A DNA stretch of 64,000 bases from Lutimaribacter salitolerans. Lineage in GTDB: Bacteria; Pseudomonadota; Alphaproteobacteria; Rhodobacterales; Rhodobacteraceae. The stretch lies in NCBI RefSeq assembly GCF_042677865.1, contig NZ_JBHUDD010000156.1, positions 8,750-72,749 of the forward strand. Direction: 5' to 3'. Shown piece by piece: positions 37,421 through 45,858 of this stretch. The notes beneath the pieces are model-generated. The model had not been told where the DNA came from. It saw only the letters and a program-made list of their open reading frames with translations, and searched no databases. Position 1 is the first letter of the stretch, and each line of letters begins with the position of its first letter. The position numbers were made by a program, and so were the translations under genes.

Positions 37421-39166
37421 ATGAACCTCTTTACCCAATTGCGTGAGCTGGTGATCGACAGCCTGACCCGCATGGTGGATGCGGGCGATCTGCCTGCCGG
37501 GCTGGACATGGCGGCGGTGACGGTCGAGCCGCCGCGCGATGCGGCCCATGGCGACATGGCCACCAATGCCGCGATGGTGCTGGCCAAGCCCGCCGGGAAA
37601 AAGCCGCGCGACATTGCCGAGGCGCTGGCTGCCCTTCTGCGGGCGGACCCGCGCATCACCAGCGCCGATGTGGCGGGCCCCGGGTTCCTGAACCTGCGGC
37701 TGTCGGACGTGGTGTGGCAGGGTGTGGTTGCACAGGTGCTGGAGCATGGCGCGGATTTCGGACGCTCGGCCATGGGGCAGGGCAAGCGCGTGAACGTGGA
37801 ATATGTCAGCGCCAACCCCACCGGGCCGCTGCATGTTGGCCACACGCGCGGCGCGGTCTTTGGTGATGCGCTGGCCAGCCTGCTGGACTACGCGGGCTTT
37901 GATGTGACGCGCGAATACTACATCAACGATGGCGGCGCACAGGTCGATGTTCTGGCGCGGTCCGTCTACCTGCGCTATCTTGAGGCGCACGGGCAGGAAG
38001 TCGCTTTCGTCGATGGCACTTACCCCGGCGATTACCTGATCGCCGTCGGCGCGGCCCTCAAGGACAAGGTGGGCGATGCCTTTGTGGACCAGCCCGAGGA
38101 TGTCTGGCTGGAACAGGTGCGCGACTTTTCCACCGATGCGATGATGGCCTTGATCCGCGAGGATCTGAAGGCGCTTGGCGTCGAGATGGACCGGTTTTTC
38201 AGCGAGAAGTCGCTCTATGGCACCGGGTTGATCGAGGCGGCGATCGACGCGCTGCGCGCCAAGGGGCTGATCTACAAGGGGGTGCTGGAGCCGCCCAAGG
38301 GCAAGGCCCCCGAGGATTGGGAGCCGCGCGAGCAGACGCTGTTCAAATCCACCGAGCACGGCGATGACGTGGACCGACCGATCATGAAATCGGATGGCGC
38401 CTGGACCTATTTCGCGCCCGATATCGCCTATCACTATGACAAGGTCGAACGCGGCTATGACCTGCTGATCGACGTGTTTGGGGCGGATCACGGCGGCTAT
38501 GTCAAACGGATGAAGGCGGCGGTCTCGGCGCTGTCGGATGGCCGCGTGCCGCTGGACATCAAGCTGACGCAGCTGGTCAAGCTGTGGCGCAACGGCGAGC
38601 CCTTCAAGATGTCGAAACGCGCGGGCAATTTCGTGACCCTGCGCGATGTGGTCGATCAGGTCGGCCCCGGCGTCACGCGGTTTCACATGCTGACGCGCAA
38701 GAACGACGCGCCGCTGGATTTCGATTTCGCCAAGGTGCTGGAGCAATCAAAGGACAACCCGGTTTTCTATGTGCAATATGCCAATGCGCGGGTGAACTCG
38801 GTCATCCGCAAGGCCGAAGAGGCGGGGATCGCGGCGGATGATGCTACCCTGCGGGCGGCCGATCTGGCCCTGCTGACGGACGAGGCCGAGCAGGCGGTGA
38901 TGAAAAAGCTGGCCGAATGGCCGCGTCTGGTCGAGATCGCCGCGCGCACGAACGAGCCGCACCGGATCGCATTCTACCTCTACGAATTGTCCAGCAGTTT
39001 CCACGCGCTGTGGAACCGCGGCAATGACGATGCGTCGATGAGGCTGCTGCAAGAGGGCGATGCGGCCACATCCCAGGCCAAAATTGCCCTTGCCCGGTCC
39101 GTCGCCGTTGTCATTTCCGCAGGTCTTGGTATTCTTGGCGTCGAACCGGCGAAAGAGATGCGGTAA
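37421..39166 (+). CDS. argS: arginyl-tRNA synthetase
   Basis: 581 aa, normal length, from the ATG at 37421 (MNLFTQLRELV); AAGGA lies 8 bases upstream, while a GTG at 37415 overlaps this site. Class I synthetase: HIGH-type motif PTGPLHVGHTRGA, KMSKS-type motif FKMSKRAGN, N-terminal Arg-tRNA additional domain and C-terminal DALR anticodon domain (HALWNRGND). Charges tRNA-Arg. Upstream of the SPOR gene by 76 bases, same strand. Confidence 0.97.
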   Translation: MNLFTQLRELVIDSLTRMVDAGDLPAGLDMAAVTVEPPRDAAHGDMATNAAMVLAKPAGKKPRDIAEALAALLRADPRITSADVAGPGFLNLRLSDVVWQGVVAQVLEHGADFGRSAMGQGKRVNVEYVSANPTGPLHVGHTRGAVFGDALASLLDYAGFDVTREYYINDGGAQVDVLARSVYLRYLEAHGQEVAFVDGTYPGDYLIAVGAALKDKVGDAFVDQPEDVWLEQVRDFSTDAMMALIREDLKALGVEMDRFFSEKSLYGTGLIEAAIDALRAKGLIYKGVLEPPKGKAPEDWEPREQTLFKSTEHGDDVDRPIMKSDGAWTYFAPDIAYHYDKVERGYDLLIDVFGADHGGYVKRMKAAVSALSDGRVPLDIKLTQLVKLWRNGEPFKMSKRAGNFVTLRDVVDQVGPGVTRFHMLTRKNDAPLDFDFAKVLEQSKDNPVFYVQYANARVNSVIRKAEEAGIAADDATLRAADLALLTDEAEQAVMKKLAEWPRLVEIAARTNEPHRIAFYLYELSSSFHALWNRGNDDASMRLLQEGDAATSQAKIALARSVAVVISAGLGILGVEPAKEMR

Positions 39167-39242
39167 AAACCGCGCGGCCGGGCGACCCTGAGGCAGCAAG
39201 AAACCGCGACGACACCGTATCGTCGGCGGCAGTGAGGCGAAA

Positions 39243-40184
39243 ATGGCGGATTACTACGCGGATGCGCAGGGCGAGCAGCCTGCGCAGAGCGCATCGATTG
39301 GCACCCTGGCCAATTGGGTGGGCGCGGCAATCTCGGTTGCGTTGATCATCGGTATCGCGGTCTGGGGCTACAAGTTGCTGGTGCGCGATGTCAGCGGCGT
39401 GCCCGTGGTGCGCGCCGCCGAAGGTCCGATGCGGATACAGCCCGACGATCCGGGCGGGCGACCGGCCGATCATCAGGGGCTTGCGGTCAATGCTGTGGCT
39501 GCCGTGGGCACCGCCGCCGATCCGGCGGACCGGCTGGTTCTGGCCCCGCGTGCCACCGATCTGACGGATGAGGACGCGCCTGCGGCCTTATTGTCGGTCA
39601 GCCTCGATACGCAGCCCAAGGAGGTGCAATCCAATGCCGAAGCTGGCGAAGTGTCCGGGGATGACCCGGTGCAGGTGTCGGCTGGCGTGGATGATCTGGT
39701 GGCGCAACTGACCAACGGGGCCACGCCGCTGTCGGCCGCGGATGGCATGGACGAGACAGCCGCGGACGACGAGGCGCAGGATGCCCCCCGCACCGACCGG
39801 CCAACCACGGGCTTGTCGCGGTCGCTGCGCCCGCAGCTGCGCCCGGCCGGAGTGGCGCAGCGGGTGGCCAGCATCGACCCGGCCGCGGGTCTGACCACGA
39901 CCGTCAAGGATATCGACCCGACCGAAATTCCCACCGGCACCCGTCTGGCCCAGCTTGGTGCCTATGACAGCGGCGATCTGGCCCGATCCGAGTGGGACCG
40001 CCTTCAGGCGCGGTTCGGCGAATACATGCAGGGCAAGGATCGCGTGATCGAGCGGGCGGAATCGGGCGGGCGCACCTTCTATCGCCTGCGCGCCATGGGG
40101 TTCGAGGATCTGGCCGATGCGCGGCGGTTCTGCGCGGCCTTCGTGGCCCAGAATTCCGACTGCATCCCCGTGGTGACGCGGTGA
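39243..40184 (+). CDS. SPOR-domain protein with one membrane span
   Basis: 313 aa. One membrane segment at about 24-46 (LANWVGAAISVALIIGIAVW) after a short cytoplasmic N-terminus, so the long C-terminus faces the periplasm. Residues about 70-215 are low-complexity and acidic, probably disordered. The C-terminal 75 residues form a SPOR domain (GTRLAQLGAYDSGDLARSEW onward), which binds denuded peptidoglycan at the division site. Its last codon overlaps the nagZ GTG by 4 bases, and nagZ also acts on peptidoglycan: a functional link. Likely role in cell division or cell-wall remodelling. Confidence 0.88.
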   Translation: MADYYADAQGEQPAQSASIGTLANWVGAAISVALIIGIAVWGYKLLVRDVSGVPVVRAAEGPMRIQPDDPGGRPADHQGLAVNAVAAVGTAADPADRLVLAPRATDLTDEDAPAALLSVSLDTQPKEVQSNAEAGEVSGDDPVQVSAGVDDLVAQLTNGATPLSAADGMDETAADDEAQDAPRTDRPTTGLSRSLRPQLRPAGVAQRVASIDPAAGLTTTVKDIDPTEIPTGTRLAQLGAYDSGDLARSEWDRLQARFGEYMQGKDRVIERAESGGRTFYRLRAMGFEDLADARRFCAAFVAQNSDCIPVVTR

Positions 40185-41191
40185 GCACGCGCTTTGGCGC
40201 GACCATTCTGGACGCTGCCGGGCTGCGCCTGAGCGCGGAGGAGAAACGGTTCTTCGCCGATGCCAACCCGTTTGGCTTCATCCTGTTCGCACGCAACATC
40301 GACACGCCCGAGCAGGTGCGCGCGCTGTGCGCCGAGATGCGCGCGGCGGTGGGCCGCGAGGCCCCGATCACGATCGATCAGGAAGGCGGCCGCGTGCAGC
40401 GCCTGCGCGGGCCGCGCTGGCGCGAATGGCTGCCGCCGCTGGAGCATGTGCAGCGCGCAGGCGCGCAGGCCGATCGGGCGATGTACCTGCGGTACCGGAT
40501 CATCGCGGATGAGCTGCACGCGCTGGGGATCGACAGCAATTGTGCGCCGATGGTCGATGTGGCCACGCCCGACACCCACGGGTTTCTGAAAAACCGCTGT
40601 TACGGCTTTGACGCAGGCACCGTGGCGCGGCTTGGCCGTGCGGCGGCCGAGGGGATGCTGGCGGGCGGCGTGCTGCCGGTGCTGAAACACATCCCCGGCC
40701 ATGGGCGCGCGGTGGTGGACAGCCATTTCGACCTGCCGGTGGTGGCCGATGATGTCGCCACTTTGGACGCCAGCGATTTCGCGCCGTTCAAGGCGCTGAA
40801 CGATCTGCCGATGGGGATGACCGCGCATCTGGTCTATGCCGCGCTGGACGAGGCCCCCGCCACCCTGTCGCCCCGCGTCATGGGGCTGATCCGCGACCAG
40901 ATCGGCTTTGACGGGCTGATCATGACCGATGACATCTCGATGAAGGCACTGTCGGGCAGCCTTTGCGACCTGTCGCGGGCGGCGCTGGATGCGGGCTGCG
41001 ACGTGATCCTGCATTGCAACGGCACGCTGGACGAACGCCGCGCCGTGGCCGAGGCCGCAGGGGCAATGACGGACGCAGCGCAGGCCCGGGCCAACCGTGC
41101 GCTGGCCGCGCGCCGTGCGCCGGATGCGGTTGACATCCCCGCCCTTGCGGCCAAGCTGGAGGCGCTGATGAACGGGCGCCCGGATGACTGA
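40181..41191 (+). CDS. nagZ: beta-N-acetylhexosaminidase (peptidoglycan recycling)
   Basis: 336 aa from a GTG that overlaps the SPOR gene stop (GTGA). Glycoside hydrolase family 3 NagZ signature VLKHIPGHGRAVVDSH holds the general acid/base His and substrate-binding residues; ITIDQEGGRVQRL and the nucleophile in MTDDISMKAL are present. Cleaves GlcNAc-anhydroMurNAc muropeptides in the cytoplasm during wall recycling. Translationally coupled on both sides: it overlaps scpA by 8 bases. Such SPOR-nagZ-scpA-scpB order is common in alphaproteobacteria and joins wall turnover with chromosome segregation. Confidence 0.95.
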   Translation: MSTRFGATILDAAGLRLSAEEKRFFADANPFGFILFARNIDTPEQVRALCAEMRAAVGREAPITIDQEGGRVQRLRGPRWREWLPPLEHVQRAGAQADRAMYLRYRIIADELHALGIDSNCAPMVDVATPDTHGFLKNRCYGFDAGTVARLGRAAAEGMLAGGVLPVLKHIPGHGRAVVDSHFDLPVVADDVATLDASDFAPFKALNDLPMGMTAHLVYAALDEAPATLSPRVMGLIRDQIGFDGLIMTDDISMKALSGSLCDLSRAALDAGCDVILHCNGTLDERRAVAEAAGAMTDAAQARANRALAARRAPDAVDIPALAAKLEALMNGRPDD

Positions 41192-41987
41192 CGATCGCTT
41201 TGACACCCCCCCCGATGCCGACAGTGTCGCCGCGCGGATGGCCGCCGAGGCGCTGATCGTCGACGTGGATGGGTTCGAGGGCCCGCTGGACCTGCTGCTG
41301 ACGCTGGGCCGGACGCAAAAGGTGGACCTGCGCAAAATCTCGATCCTGCATCTGGCGCAGCAATACCTGGCCTTTGTGGAACAGGCCAAGGCGCTGCGGC
41401 TGGAACTGGCGGCGGATTACCTGGTGATGGCGGCGTGGCTGGCGTTTCTGAAATCGCGGCTGCTGCTGCCCCCCGATCCGGCCGAGGATGGCCCGTCGGG
41501 CGAGGAAATGGCCGCGCATCTGGCGTTTCAGCTTGAGCGTCTGCAAGCGATGCGCGACATGGCCGCCCGGCTGATGGGGCGCGATCAGAAGGGGCGCGAT
41601 TTCTTTGCCCGCGGCATCCCCGAAGGCGTCGCGCGGGTGCGGCGGGTGAATTACACCGCCACGCTGCTGGACCTGATGCAGGCCTATGCGCGCATCCGCA
41701 CGCGCGACGAATTCCGCCCTTACATGATGGATCGCGACCGGGTGTTCACGATGGAGCAGGCGCTGGAGCGGATGCGCGGGCTGATCGGCTTTGCGGGCAC
41801 ATGGACCGATATCTCGACCTATCTGCCCGAAGGCTGGGGCGCAGACCCGGTGCGCCTGCGCTCGGCCACGGCATCGACCTTTGCCGCTTCGCTGGAACTG
41901 GTCAAGGAGGGCAAGGTGGAACTGCGCCAGTCCGACACTTTTGCCCCGATCCAGTTGCGCCGGACAGGAGACCGCGATGGACGATGA
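41184..41987 (+). CDS. scpA: segregation and condensation protein A
   Basis: 267 aa kleisin subunit of the SMC-ScpAB condensin. N-terminal ScpA signature VDGFEGPLDLLLTLGRTQKV-type stretch, the SMC-neck-binding helix, and YLVMAAWLAFLKSRLLLP, with a winged-helix at the C-terminus (SLELVKEGKVELRQS). Bridges the two SMC heads and organises the newly replicated chromosome. Overlaps nagZ by 8 bases and scpB by 11, so the set is translated together. Confidence 0.95.
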   Translation: MTDDRFDTPPDADSVAARMAAEALIVDVDGFEGPLDLLLTLGRTQKVDLRKISILHLAQQYLAFVEQAKALRLELAADYLVMAAWLAFLKSRLLLPPDPAEDGPSGEEMAAHLAFQLERLQAMRDMAARLMGRDQKGRDFFARGIPEGVARVRRVNYTATLLDLMQAYARIRTRDEFRPYMMDRDRVFTMEQALERMRGLIGFAGTWTDISTYLPEGWGADPVRLRSATASTFAASLELVKEGKVELRQSDTFAPIQLRRTGDRDGR

Positions 41988-42642
41988 GCAAGAGGCGATG
42001 CAGGGCCCGTCGCTGTTCGAGGCCCCGCCGATGGGCGAGCAGGAACGCATGGTCGAGGCGATCCTGTTCGCCACTGCCGAGCCCGTGACGGTGCGCGAGC
42101 TGAATGACCGGATGCCCCATGGCTGCGATGCGGCCGAGGCGCTGGCGCATCTGCGCAAACGCTATGACGGCCGCGGCGTGCGGGTGGTGCGGGTGGGCGA
42201 TGCCTGGGCGATACGCACGGCGCCGGACCTTGCCTTCCTGATGCAGAAGGAGACGGTCGAGACCCGCAAGCTGAGCCGTGCCGCGATCGAGACTTTGGCG
42301 ATCATCGCCTATCACCAGCCAGTCACGCGCGCCGAGATCGAGGAGATTCGCGGCGTGGCTGTGAGCCGGGGCACGGTGGATCAGCTTCTGGAGATGGAGT
42401 GGATCCGGTTTGGCCGCCGGCGCATGACGCCGGGACGGCCTGTGACTTTCGTGGTGACGCAGGCGTTTCTGGATCAGTTCGGGCTGGAATCGGCCCGCGA
42501 TCTGCCGGGGCTGAAAGAGCTGCGTGCCGCAGGGCTGCTGGACAACCGGCCCCCCCCGGGCGCCATGCCCCAGATCGGCGACGGTGACACGGATGCCGAG
42601 GAGGAAACCGACGGAGGCCAGAGCGAGCTGTTCGAGGATTGA
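41977..42642 (+). CDS. scpB: segregation and condensation protein B
   Basis: 221 aa from the ATG at 41977, with AGGAG 7 bases before it inside the end of scpA. Winged-helix protein that dimerises and binds ScpA: ILFATAEPVTVRELNDRMP at the N-terminus and the second winged helix YHQPVTRAEIEEIRGV-type region, RGTVDQLLEM. An acidic tail (DGDTDAEEETDGGQ) ends it. Completes the SMC-ScpAB complex with scpA. Confidence 0.94.
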   Translation: MDDEQEAMQGPSLFEAPPMGEQERMVEAILFATAEPVTVRELNDRMPHGCDAAEALAHLRKRYDGRGVRVVRVGDAWAIRTAPDLAFLMQKETVETRKLSRAAIETLAIIAYHQPVTRAEIEEIRGVAVSRGTVDQLLEMEWIRFGRRRMTPGRPVTFVVTQAFLDQFGLESARDLPGLKELRAAGLLDNRPPPGAMPQIGDGDTDAEEETDGGQSELFED

Positions 42643-42718
42643 CCGGCTTTTTCGCGCCGATGCCCTGAAATCTGCGCATTTTCCTGCTATGTAAGGGAAA
42701 CAAGGACGGGAGAGCAGG

Positions 42719-42934
42719 ATGAACGCCAATCAACTGATCAACATGGTGATGCGCTTGTTCATGCGCAAAGTGGTCAACAAGGGTATCAGCGCTGGCATGA
42801 ACCGCATGGGTGGTGGCGCCAAACCGCGCGAAGAGATGACGCAGGCCGAACGCCAGCAGGCCCGCAAGGGCAAGCAGGCGGCGCAGACCGCGCGCAAGGC
42901 GGCGCGGGTGAGCCGTCGCATGGGCAAGTTCTGA
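42719..42934 (+). CDS. small basic conserved protein (71 aa)
   Basis: 71 aa, strongly basic. N-terminal amphipathic helix (LINMVMRLFMRKVVNKGIS), a Gly-rich turn (MNRMGGGAKPREEM) and a Lys/Arg/Ala/Gln C-terminus (ARKGKQAAQTARKAARVS). GGGAGAGCAGG precedes the ATG. It may bind nucleic acid or a membrane surface; no family known to me beyond similar roseobacter hypotheticals. It follows the scp genes by 76 bases and ends at the twin palindromes at 42938-43009. Confidence 0.65.
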   Translation: MNANQLINMVMRLFMRKVVNKGISAGMNRMGGGAKPREEMTQAERQQARKGKQAAQTARKAARVSRRMGKF

Positions 42935-42937
42935 ACC

Positions 42938-43009
42938 GAGAATTTTCGTCCGAAAATTCTCGCGTGGGGCTGCCGGGTGCGTCGGAAAATTTTCGCCCGA
43001 AAATTTTCC
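42938..43009. terminator. twin palindromes, likely bidirectional terminator
   Basis: GAGAATTTTCG-TC-CGAAAATTCTC (42938-42961) and GGAAAATTTTCG-CC-CGAAAATTTTCC (42984-43009) are two perfect inverted repeats of nearly the same sequence, 22 bases apart. They sit exactly between two convergent genes (stop of the 71-aa gene at 42934, end of the dCTP deaminase at 43018). The A- and T-rich arms supply U-runs in both directions. The arms also pair with one another, so alternative structures are possible. Confidence 0.65.
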
Positions 43010-43017
43010 TGCTCCGC

Positions 43018-44094
43018 TCAGGGCGTGTGGAAATGCTTGGACAACTTCAGCCCCTGGCCCTGATAGTTCGAGGCGATCCCGGCCCCGTAGACCTGTCGAG
43101 GCACTTGCGACATCCGCTCATACACCAACCGGCCCACGATCTGCCCGTGTTCCAGCACGAAGGGTGCTTCGTGGCAGCGGACCTCAAGCACGCCGCGTGA
43201 TCCGGCCCCGCCTGCCGCATCATGGCCGAAACCCGGATCGAAGAAACCGGCGTAATGCACCCGGAACTCGCCCACCATGGCGATATAGGGGGCCATTTCG
43301 GCGGCATGGTCGGGCGGGATATGCACCGCCTCGCGGCTGACGAGAATATAGAAGGCACCGGGATCGAGGATGATCAGCCCGTCGTGGGCGATGACCTCTT
43401 CCCAGAACTCCGCCGGGTCATAGGCCCCGATCCGGTCCAGATCGATCACCCCGGTATGGGGCTTGGCGCGATAGCCCACCAGCCCCCGTGGCCCCGGGGT
43501 CAGGTCCACCGAAAAACCAAGGCCGTCGTGAATGACAGCCTCGCCATCGACCAGCCGCTGATCGGCGTGCAGCGCGTGAAGCGCGGCGTCATCCAGCACG
43601 GCCTGGCCCTGCCGGAACCGGATCTGGTTGAGCCGCATGCCGGGGCGCACCAGCACAGAGAATGAGCGCGGGCAGATCTCGGCGTAAAGCGGCCCGGTAT
43701 AGCCTGCGGGAATGCGATCGAACTCGACCCCGCCATCGCTGACCACGCGCGTGAGCAGGTCCAGCCGCCCGGTCGAGCTTTTGGCATTGGCGACGGCGTG
43801 GATGTCGTGCGGCAGGGCCAGCCCCTCCATCAAGGGCACAAGATAGACACAGCCCTTTTCCAGCACGGCGCCCTGGGTCAGGTCGATGCGGTGCATCTCG
43901 AACCGTTCCAGCCGGTCGGTGACGCGGCGCCCATGCCCCGCAAGAAACGAGGCGCGCACGCGGTAGGCCACATCACCCAGGCGCAGATCAAGGCTGGCGG
44001 GCTGCACCTGACCCTCGCTCAGCGGCTGATCCAGCCGGATCGCGCCGCCGGCGCACAGGTCTTCGATCTGCTGGCTGGCAAGTACCCCTGTCAT
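43018..44094 (-). CDS. dcd: long-form 2'-deoxycytidine 5'-triphosphate deaminase
   Basis: 358 aa, about twice the length of E. coli Dcd (193). It is the alphaproteobacterial two-domain form. Residues AVANAKSSTGRLDLLTRV hold the catalytic Ser/Arg loop and GYTGPLYAEICPRSFSVLV the nucleotide pocket in the first half; the second half repeats a Dcd/dUTPase-like jelly-roll (SREAVHIPPDHAAEM, ending with the VGRLVYERM stretch). Converts dCTP to dUTP for thymidylate synthesis. The two-domain form probably arose by internal duplication. Ends at the twin palindromes. Confidence 0.88.
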   Translation of the reverse strand: MTGVLASQQIEDLCAGGAIRLDQPLSEGQVQPASLDLRLGDVAYRVRASFLAGHGRRVTDRLERFEMHRIDLTQGAVLEKGCVYLVPLMEGLALPHDIHAVANAKSSTGRLDLLTRVVSDGGVEFDRIPAGYTGPLYAEICPRSFSVLVRPGMRLNQIRFRQGQAVLDDAALHALHADQRLVDGEAVIHDGLGFSVDLTPGPRGLVGYRAKPHTGVIDLDRIGAYDPAEFWEEVIAHDGLIILDPGAFYILVSREAVHIPPDHAAEMAPYIAMVGEFRVHYAGFFDPGFGHDAAGGAGSRGVLEVRCHEAPFVLEHGQIVGRLVYERMSQVPRQVYGAGIASNYQGQGLKLSKHFHTP

Positions 44095-44197
44095 CCCATC
44101 CCCCGGATTTTCGCATCGTTTTGCAGGACTGTGTGCGTGGTTTGCAAGGGCAAACGGGCAGCATGGCGATCAGGGAAGATGTGGGGGAGGGTGTTCA

Positions 44198-44274
44198 TGG
44201 TCGGGCTAGCAGGATTCGAACCTACGACCTCCCGTCCCCCAGACGGACGCGCTACCAGACTGCGCTATAGCCCG
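44198..44274 (-). tRNA. tRNA-Pro (GGG anticodon)
   Basis: Reading leftwards: acceptor CGGGCTA/TAGCCCG, D arm GCGC-AGTCTGGTA-GCGC, anticodon arm TCCGT-CTGGGGG-ACGGG (anticodon GGG), T arm GTAGG-TTCGAAT-CCTGC, discriminator A and encoded CCA (44198-44200). 77 bases with CCA. The cloverleaf is complete. It lies between the dCTP deaminase and the MerR-type gene on the same strand as both. Confidence 0.95.
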
Positions 44275-44333
44275 ACGTGGGGGTCTTCTTACTGGTTTTA
44301 TGTGCGGGGGCAAGGGCGAAATTCGGGATTCTG

Positions 44334-45440
44334 TCAGTCGCGGATGTTTTGCGCCATGCGGGTGCGCAGACGCGCCAGATCGTCCCGCGCTGCGGCCAGT
44401 TCCGGGCGGCTGGCGGCGGGCAAGGGCGTGCGGCGTGTCACCAGAACGGTCAGAAGTCCGGGCGGCGCGGCAATCTGATCCAGTGGCGGGGTGTCGGGCA
44501 CATCGACCGCAATGGGGGAGGGGGGCGTTTCAGCTTCGGGCTCGTCTGCGGCAGGGATGTCTGCCGGCGGTTCCGTTGCAGTGGTCGGTCGCTCGTCGGG
44601 ATCCGGGCCCGGGCGCAGAAACCCGGGCAGGGTGGTCGCGTCAGGAGCAGGGGGGGCAGCGGGCAGATCGGTGTCCTGTGTCGCTGCGTCATCCGTCGGG
44701 TCGGATGCGTCTGCGGTTTCGGGCATGTTGGTCGGTGCGGGGGGGGCTGCAACCGAGTTGGACGCGGTCGCATCATCGCCTTGCGCCACGAGGTCGTCGG
44801 GCGCGGGGTCGCGCGGGGTATCGGGCTGCGTTTCCGAGGCGGTATCAGGTTGCGATGCGTGCTCTGCATCGTCCGAGGCCCCGGTCACCGGATCGGGCAC
44901 GGCCGGCTCCGGCAAGGCCGGTTCCGGCTCTTGCTGGTCCCGTGGCTCCGGGTCGAGATGCGCGGCCTCTGTCAGGTCTTCGCCATCCGTCGCCTCGGGC
45001 GGTTCGGTGGGGGGGGCAGGCTCGGGGTCGCGGTTGCGTTGAAAGGCGATCACCGTCGCCTCCTGGGCGATCTCTTCGGCATGTTCGAACGCGGCATAGG
45101 TGTCGCCCGCATCGAAGATGTCATCGTCATCGGCCATGCTGCCCGCTGCTGCGGCGCTGATCTCGTCCAGCGGCTGGGACAGGCCAGTGACATACTTGAT
45201 GCCTTGCTCGCGCAGGATTTTCTGCACGCCCTTGATGGTCATGCCGTCGTCATGCAGCAGTTTCTTGATGCCGCCCAGCAGCATCATGTCGTCGGGGCGG
45301 TAATAACGGCGTCCACCGGCGCGCTTGACGGGTTTGACCTGCGTGAACTTGCTTTCCCAGAACCGCAAAACGTGGGCAGGCTTGTCCAGCCAGTCCGCAA
45401 CCTCGCTGATGGTGCGGAACGCGTCGGGGGATTTTGGCAT
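44334..45440 (-). CDS. MerR-family regulator with long acidic tail
   Basis: 368 aa. Only residues 1-85 form a folded domain: a MerR winged helix (FRTISEVADWLDKPAHVLRF, then RRYYRPDDMMLLGGIKKLLH). From about 100 to 340 the sequence is strongly biased to Asp, Glu, Pro, Ala and Thr and probably disordered. A short C-terminal segment (RPELAAARDDLARLRTRMAQ) may be a helix. No cysteine metal site. Last gene of the rpmF-plsX-fabH-ihfA-merR block, conserved in Rhodobacteraceae, and followed by tRNA-Pro. Target unknown. Confidence 0.85.
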   Translation of the reverse strand: MPKSPDAFRTISEVADWLDKPAHVLRFWESKFTQVKPVKRAGGRRYYRPDDMMLLGGIKKLLHDDGMTIKGVQKILREQGIKYVTGLSQPLDEISAAAAGSMADDDDIFDAGDTYAAFEHAEEIAQEATVIAFQRNRDPEPAPPTEPPEATDGEDLTEAAHLDPEPRDQQEPEPALPEPAVPDPVTGASDDAEHASQPDTASETQPDTPRDPAPDDLVAQGDDATASNSVAAPPAPTNMPETADASDPTDDAATQDTDLPAAPPAPDATTLPGFLRPGPDPDERPTTATEPPADIPAADEPEAETPPSPIAVDVPDTPPLDQIAAPPGLLTVLVTRRTPLPAASRPELAAARDDLARLRTRMAQNIRD

Positions 45441-45456
45441 GGACGTGCTCCCTGAC

Positions 45457-45759
45457 TCAGGTCTTGTTGCCGTCGGCCACGCGGTCCTTCATCAGATGCG
45501 AGGGGCGAAAGGTCAGCACGCGGCGCGGGTTGATCGGCACTTCTTCGCCGGTCTTGGGATTGCGGCCCACGCGGGCGGCCTTGTCGCGGACGGAAAAGGT
45601 GCCAAAGGACGATATCTTGACCTGCTCGCCCTGCACCAGCGCGTCCGACATATGGTCAAGAACGGATTCGACCAACTGGCTGGCATCGTTGCGCGACAGG
45701 CCCACCTCGCGGTAGATGGCCTCGCTCAGATCCATTCGTCTCAAGGTTTTCCCGGTCAT
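45457..45759 (-). CDS. ihfA: integration host factor subunit alpha
   Basis: 100 aa from the ATG at 45759 (MTGKTLRRMDLSE), which sits 9 bases after AGGGG; an ATG two codons earlier is too close to that site. DNA-bending HU/IHF fold with the beta-arm sequence RVGRNPKTGEEVPINPRRV, whose Pro intercalates into DNA. Forms a heterodimer with IhfB, which is not in this window. Part of the fabH-ihfA-merR block. Confidence 0.95.
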   Translation of the reverse strand: MTGKTLRRMDLSEAIYREVGLSRNDASQLVESVLDHMSDALVQGEQVKISSFGTFSVRDKAARVGRNPKTGEEVPINPRRVLTFRPSHLMKDRVADGNKT

Positions 45760-45858
45760 CCACATATCCCCTGCGATTTTGGCGATGATAGGGGCAGGGC
45801 AATTTCCGAGTCAATATCAATGGTTTGGCCAGCGGTTTTTACCCGGCCAAATTGGCGC

